From a virus: a stretch of DNA of 23,457 nucleotides. The first letter of the stretch is position 1. Each line of letters opens with the position of its first letter. The stretch covers positions 1 to 23,457 of IMG/VR virus record IMGVR_UViG_3300025047_000021. The stretch is one strand, 5' to 3'. The position numbers and the translations under genes were made by a program. Positions 21,740 to 23,457 of this stretch are shown one piece after another. The notes beneath the pieces were generated by a model, which searched no databases, had not been told where the DNA came from, and saw nothing but the letters and a program-made list of their open reading frames with translations.

Positions 21740-22434
21740 TTACTTTCTCTTTGATAGCTTGCTGTTGATAGCACTGCAATATTCAGCAAACATAATTTTC
21801 AGTTTCGAATACTGCTCAGCGCTAAATTCTCTTTCCGATAGTTCCGCATCGGCTTTAATTGACATCACATCGAGACGAGCACAGTAGTCACCAACCCAAA
21901 TCAACATATTTGCCACTTCTAAAAACCACTCTACTGTGGGCCAGTTTTCCTCAAGCACCTCAAACGTATCGTCTGGTTTAAACCTGCTTAGGTGCTGCTG
22001 AATAACAACATCAGATGCGCCCATTTCTCGCATCTGAATGGTTAATTCCTCTATTTCTTCTTGCGGGATTTCCGGACCGAACGCCCAGAAGCGAGCGGCC
22101 CCTTCGAGTTTTTTGACGCAATACCTGCGGACGCTTCGTGATATGCATTGATAAAACCGAGACGTACAAATCCAGCACTTGCAAATAGGTGACGTTTGTT
22201 TTCGCTGTTGAATGGTAGGGGGGCGCCGTCCTCACCTTGAATGTCGTCCCCGAAACCAACCACTACTCGGTCAAGAAATTTCAGGTCGTCTTTCATTAGT
22301 GAGTTGTAATCATCCTGAGGAATAATTTCGAACTTAGCGGTACAAGTATGTTCTTGAACTTTGCCCCCATCGACGGGCATTGCCAATATGACAGGCCATG
22401 TCACAACGCGGGTTTTGGTTAACTGAAAAGCCAT
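21740..22434 (-). CDS. Tail assembly chaperone fusion (G-T type), made by -1 frameshift
   Basis: In the -1 frame the sequence after the slippery site at 22108-22114 reads without stop as KLEGAARFWAFGPEI, QEEIEELTIQMREMG, LSRFKPDDTFEVLEENWPTV and on to TAA at 21740. The coding look starts well before the first ATG of this frame (22033), so a separate gene from that ATG would lose clearly protein-like sequence. The predicted fusion has 109 residues from the upstream frame and 122 from the second, 231 in total. As in lambda gpG/gpGT, the long form would coat and hold the tape measure while the short form recruits tube subunits. The tape-measure gene starts four bases later. Confidence 0.8.
22051..22434 (-). 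CDS. Tail assembly chaperone, short form (G type)
   Basis: Ribosomes that do not shift make this 127-aa form, which ends at TAG 22051 with a basic tail (GRSVRKSRKKK). The body (MAFQLTKTRVVTWPVILAMP, KFEIIPQDDYNSLM, FLDRVVVGFGDDIQ, SENKRHLFASAGFVRLGFIN, AYHEASAG) follows the pattern of siphovirus G-type chaperones located between the major tail protein and the tape measure. AAAGG precedes the ATG at 22434. It is about 85 bases behind the tail-tube gene, with hairpins in that spacer. It is not part of the finished virion in the related phages. Confidence 0.8.
   Translation of the reverse strand: MAFQLTKTRVVTWPVILAMPVDGGKVQEHTCTAKFEIIPQDDYNSLMKDDLKFLDRVVVGFGDDIQGEDGAPLPFNSENKRHLFASAGFVRLGFINAYHEASAGIASKNSKGPLASGRSVRKSRKKK
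22074..22114 (-). promoter_or_regulatory. Programmed -1 frameshift site
   Basis: The minus strand carries the slippery heptamer A AAA AAC (22114-22108) in the right phase for the upstream frame (TCA AAA AAC). After a six-base spacer a possible stem follows: GGGCCG (22101-22096) with CGGTCC (22079-22074), one G-U pair, loop of 16. The heptamer is one of the most efficient known -1 slippery sequences. The stem is a hypothesis. Confidence 0.75.
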
Positions 22435-22475
22435 GGTATTACCTTTTTAGAATGGGGCCTTCCATGGCTGGTTAA

Positions 22476-22514
22476 GGGCGTAATCCGCACGCCCGCTTTG
22501 AGTGCCCTTCGGGC
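22476..22514 (-). other. Two hairpins between tail tube and chaperone genes
   Basis: GGGCGT (22476-22481) pairs with ACGCCC (22489-22494) around seven bases. GCCC and GGGC (22504-22514) form a second small stem around TTC. No T run follows on the minus strand, so this is not a standard terminator. It may protect the highly needed tube mRNA or lower readthrough into the chaperone gene. Confidence 0.4.
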
Positions 22515-22518
22515 TAAT

Positions 22519-23421
22519 TTATTGGGTAACTAGCTTTGAGTCGTTGCCGCGTATTTCGCGCAAACCAAGCTCCCACATTTTTTTACCTTTATATTCACCT
22601 GGTGCCACTGAGAGGATTTGCACGCCAGTTGAAACCTGCTTGAATATATTTGCGGTATCCTTGCCGTGAGTAAATTCGTACGGCAGTAATACATTAGAAC
22701 CGGCAACTGCGAACGGGTCGAACGTGTCTAGCGTGGGCGCTTCAATGATCACTTTGCCTTCCGCTACCCAGTCATCAATGAAGATTTGCTTCAGTTCTGT
22801 GCCTTCGTCGTACTCAATGGTGTTGTTCTGGGCCATTTCGAACTCAACAGCGTTGAATAACTGTCCGTCCAGACTAAAACTGGTATTCGCTTGGCTGACA
22901 TCCACAGGCATTTGGTATGCACTAAAGTCACCGGCGGGAATGGCCCCTGACACTGTGCCGCCATAAATGCCTGACATTTCAAAGTTCAGGTACGCCAACT
23001 CGCCAATTTTTGCTGATGTCGTGAGCGTTGCTTTGCCTGCAAGAAGGATGTGGTACATGCCTTCCCAGTGAAAATAACAACAGCCATCTAACTCGTCGGC
23101 TGCGTTAAGTACTCGGTTATGACTAACTTCTGTTGCAACATCTGTCACTGAATCGTAACCACCCATGGCAATGACTGGGGCAAACGCGACTGGGGTATTT
23201 ACTGAGCCACTGCCGGTGATTTCGACACTGCCCGAAATTTTAATCATTTCGCCTGTGTGGATAATGGGCTGGCCACCGTTTTTACCATCGTCTAAGTCAC
23301 GGCTGATGGTCTCTGTTATCCATGGCTCAATGGACAGGCCTTTGGTTTGGATGGCTGAAGGTGTCGCGCCATTTAAAATGTAGTCAGTGCCCTTTGTGTC
23401 CTCTGGGCGTTTTAAGGCCAT
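22519..23421 (-). CDS. Major tail tube protein
   Basis: This 300-aa protein precedes the chaperone pair, the fixed place of the tail tube gene in siphophages. The sequence is beta-rich: HTGEMIKISGSVEITGSGSV, VAFAPVIAMGGYD, KATLTTSAKIGELAYLNFEM, GTVSGAIPAGDFSAY and a C-terminal domain KVIIEAPTLDTFDP to GLREIRGNDS. The length is above the lambda gpV range (246 aa). The start at 23421 is the first Met, but the frame stays open upstream to the window edge (KSKRRFLQ just before) and the ribosome binding site is weak, so the true start could lie outside. In another frame a gene could end at 23412, overlapping this start. Confidence 0.75.
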   Translation of the reverse strand: MALKRPEDTKGTDYILNGATPSAIQTKGLSIEPWITETISRDLDDGKNGGQPIIHTGEMIKISGSVEITGSGSVNTPVAFAPVIAMGGYDSVTDVATEVSHNRVLNAADELDGCCYFHWEGMYHILLAGKATLTTSAKIGELAYLNFEMSGIYGGTVSGAIPAGDFSAYQMPVDVSQANTSFSLDGQLFNAVEFEMAQNNTIEYDEGTELKQIFIDDWVAEGKVIIEAPTLDTFDPFAVAGSNVLLPYEFTHGKDTANIFKQVSTGVQILSVAPGEYKGKKMWELGLREIRGNDSKLVTQ

Positions 23422-23457
23422 CTGCAGGAAACGGCGTTTTGATTTATACCCTGGAGT

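Larger units (their letters stand above)
8832..23457. mobile_element. Siphovirus-type prophage, tail end (right part outside the window)
   Basis: From the tRNA-Ser terminator to the right edge every gene is on the minus strand and the recognisable ones are phage tail genes. Function, strand and gene packing all change at about 8800-8930. Tail tube, frameshifted chaperones, tape measure, tail tip, peptidase, J protein and fibre follow in the order of long-tailed non-contractile phages. No integrase, capsid, packaging or lysis gene is visible, and these should lie to the right. The exact left boundary is not defined. A core site in the tRNA 3' half is the usual arrangement and would place attL at about 8750-8800. 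A matching copy of the tRNA 3' end should then be found at the far end. Confidence 0.85.

Noticed and set aside
22011-22259. 82-aa minus-strand frame (RGRSLLGVRSGNPARR)
   Set aside because: Third frame through the chaperone junction. The sequence is Arg-rich and not protein-like, while frames 0 and -1 both carry good coding sequence.
23412-23457. Possible end of an upstream phage gene (QNAVSCRWP, stop at 23412)
   Set aside because: Only about 14 codons are inside the window, and the tail-tube frame is also open to the edge, so the two cannot be told apart.
1-23457. CRISPR array, IS element or rRNA
   Set aside because: No regularly spaced repeats with unique spacers, no transposase and no rRNA sequence were seen on either strand.

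Overview
The window looks like chromosomal DNA of a marine gammaproteobacterium, most likely from the Alteromonadales. This rests on an NlpI with close E. coli-like sequence, NadA with cysteines at E. coli positions 113, 200 and 297, a YqaB-type phosphatase, a FecI/FecR pair and PEP-CTERM proteins. The genus cannot be fixed from the sequence alone. The window splits into a host part (about 1-8830) and the tail end of an integrated siphovirus-type prophage (about 8832-23457, running off the right edge).

Host part. On the minus strand lie an ECF sigma factor and the first 113 codons of its FecR-type regulator (stop and start overlap as TAATG). Two tandem paralogous PEP-CTERM surface proteins follow. 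Each has its own intrinsic terminator and its own GG-N10-GC sigma-54-type promoter. Next is a cytidine deaminase with a TTG start. The strand then switches: nlpI, an uncharacterised exported protein with helical repeats and a metzincin-like zinc motif, nadA, a YqaB-like HAD phosphatase and tRNA-Ser(GGA). Upstream of the tRNA is a copied fragment of its own leader and 5' end. A 14-bp perfect palindrome sits just upstream of nadA.

Phage part. Every gene is on the minus strand, so transcription runs right to left: major tail tube, tail assembly chaperones, tape measure (809 aa), distal-tail-like protein, hub-like protein, NlpC/P60-like peptidase, J/TipJ host-specificity protein (1376 aa), a 49-aa membrane protein, a 1153-aa fibre and two unrecognised small proteins. 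Stops and starts overlap at many junctions (ATGA, TAATG). The order TMP, distal tail, hub, peptidase, J-like matches lambda-like and gene-transfer-agent tail tips. The chaperone pair carries a textbook -1 frameshift signal (A AAA AAC followed by a possible stem). The extension open in the -1 frame has no start codon of its own at its beginning, so the sequence itself argues that a G/GT-type fusion of 231 aa is made.

Most notable points: the frameshift site, the paired sigma-54-type promoters in front of the PEP-CTERM paralogues, the nlpI-metallopeptidase pair, the mosaic AT-rich fibre, the 96-bp tandem repeats in J, and three 15-bp direct repeats at the tRNA-phage boundary that could be integrase arm sites.
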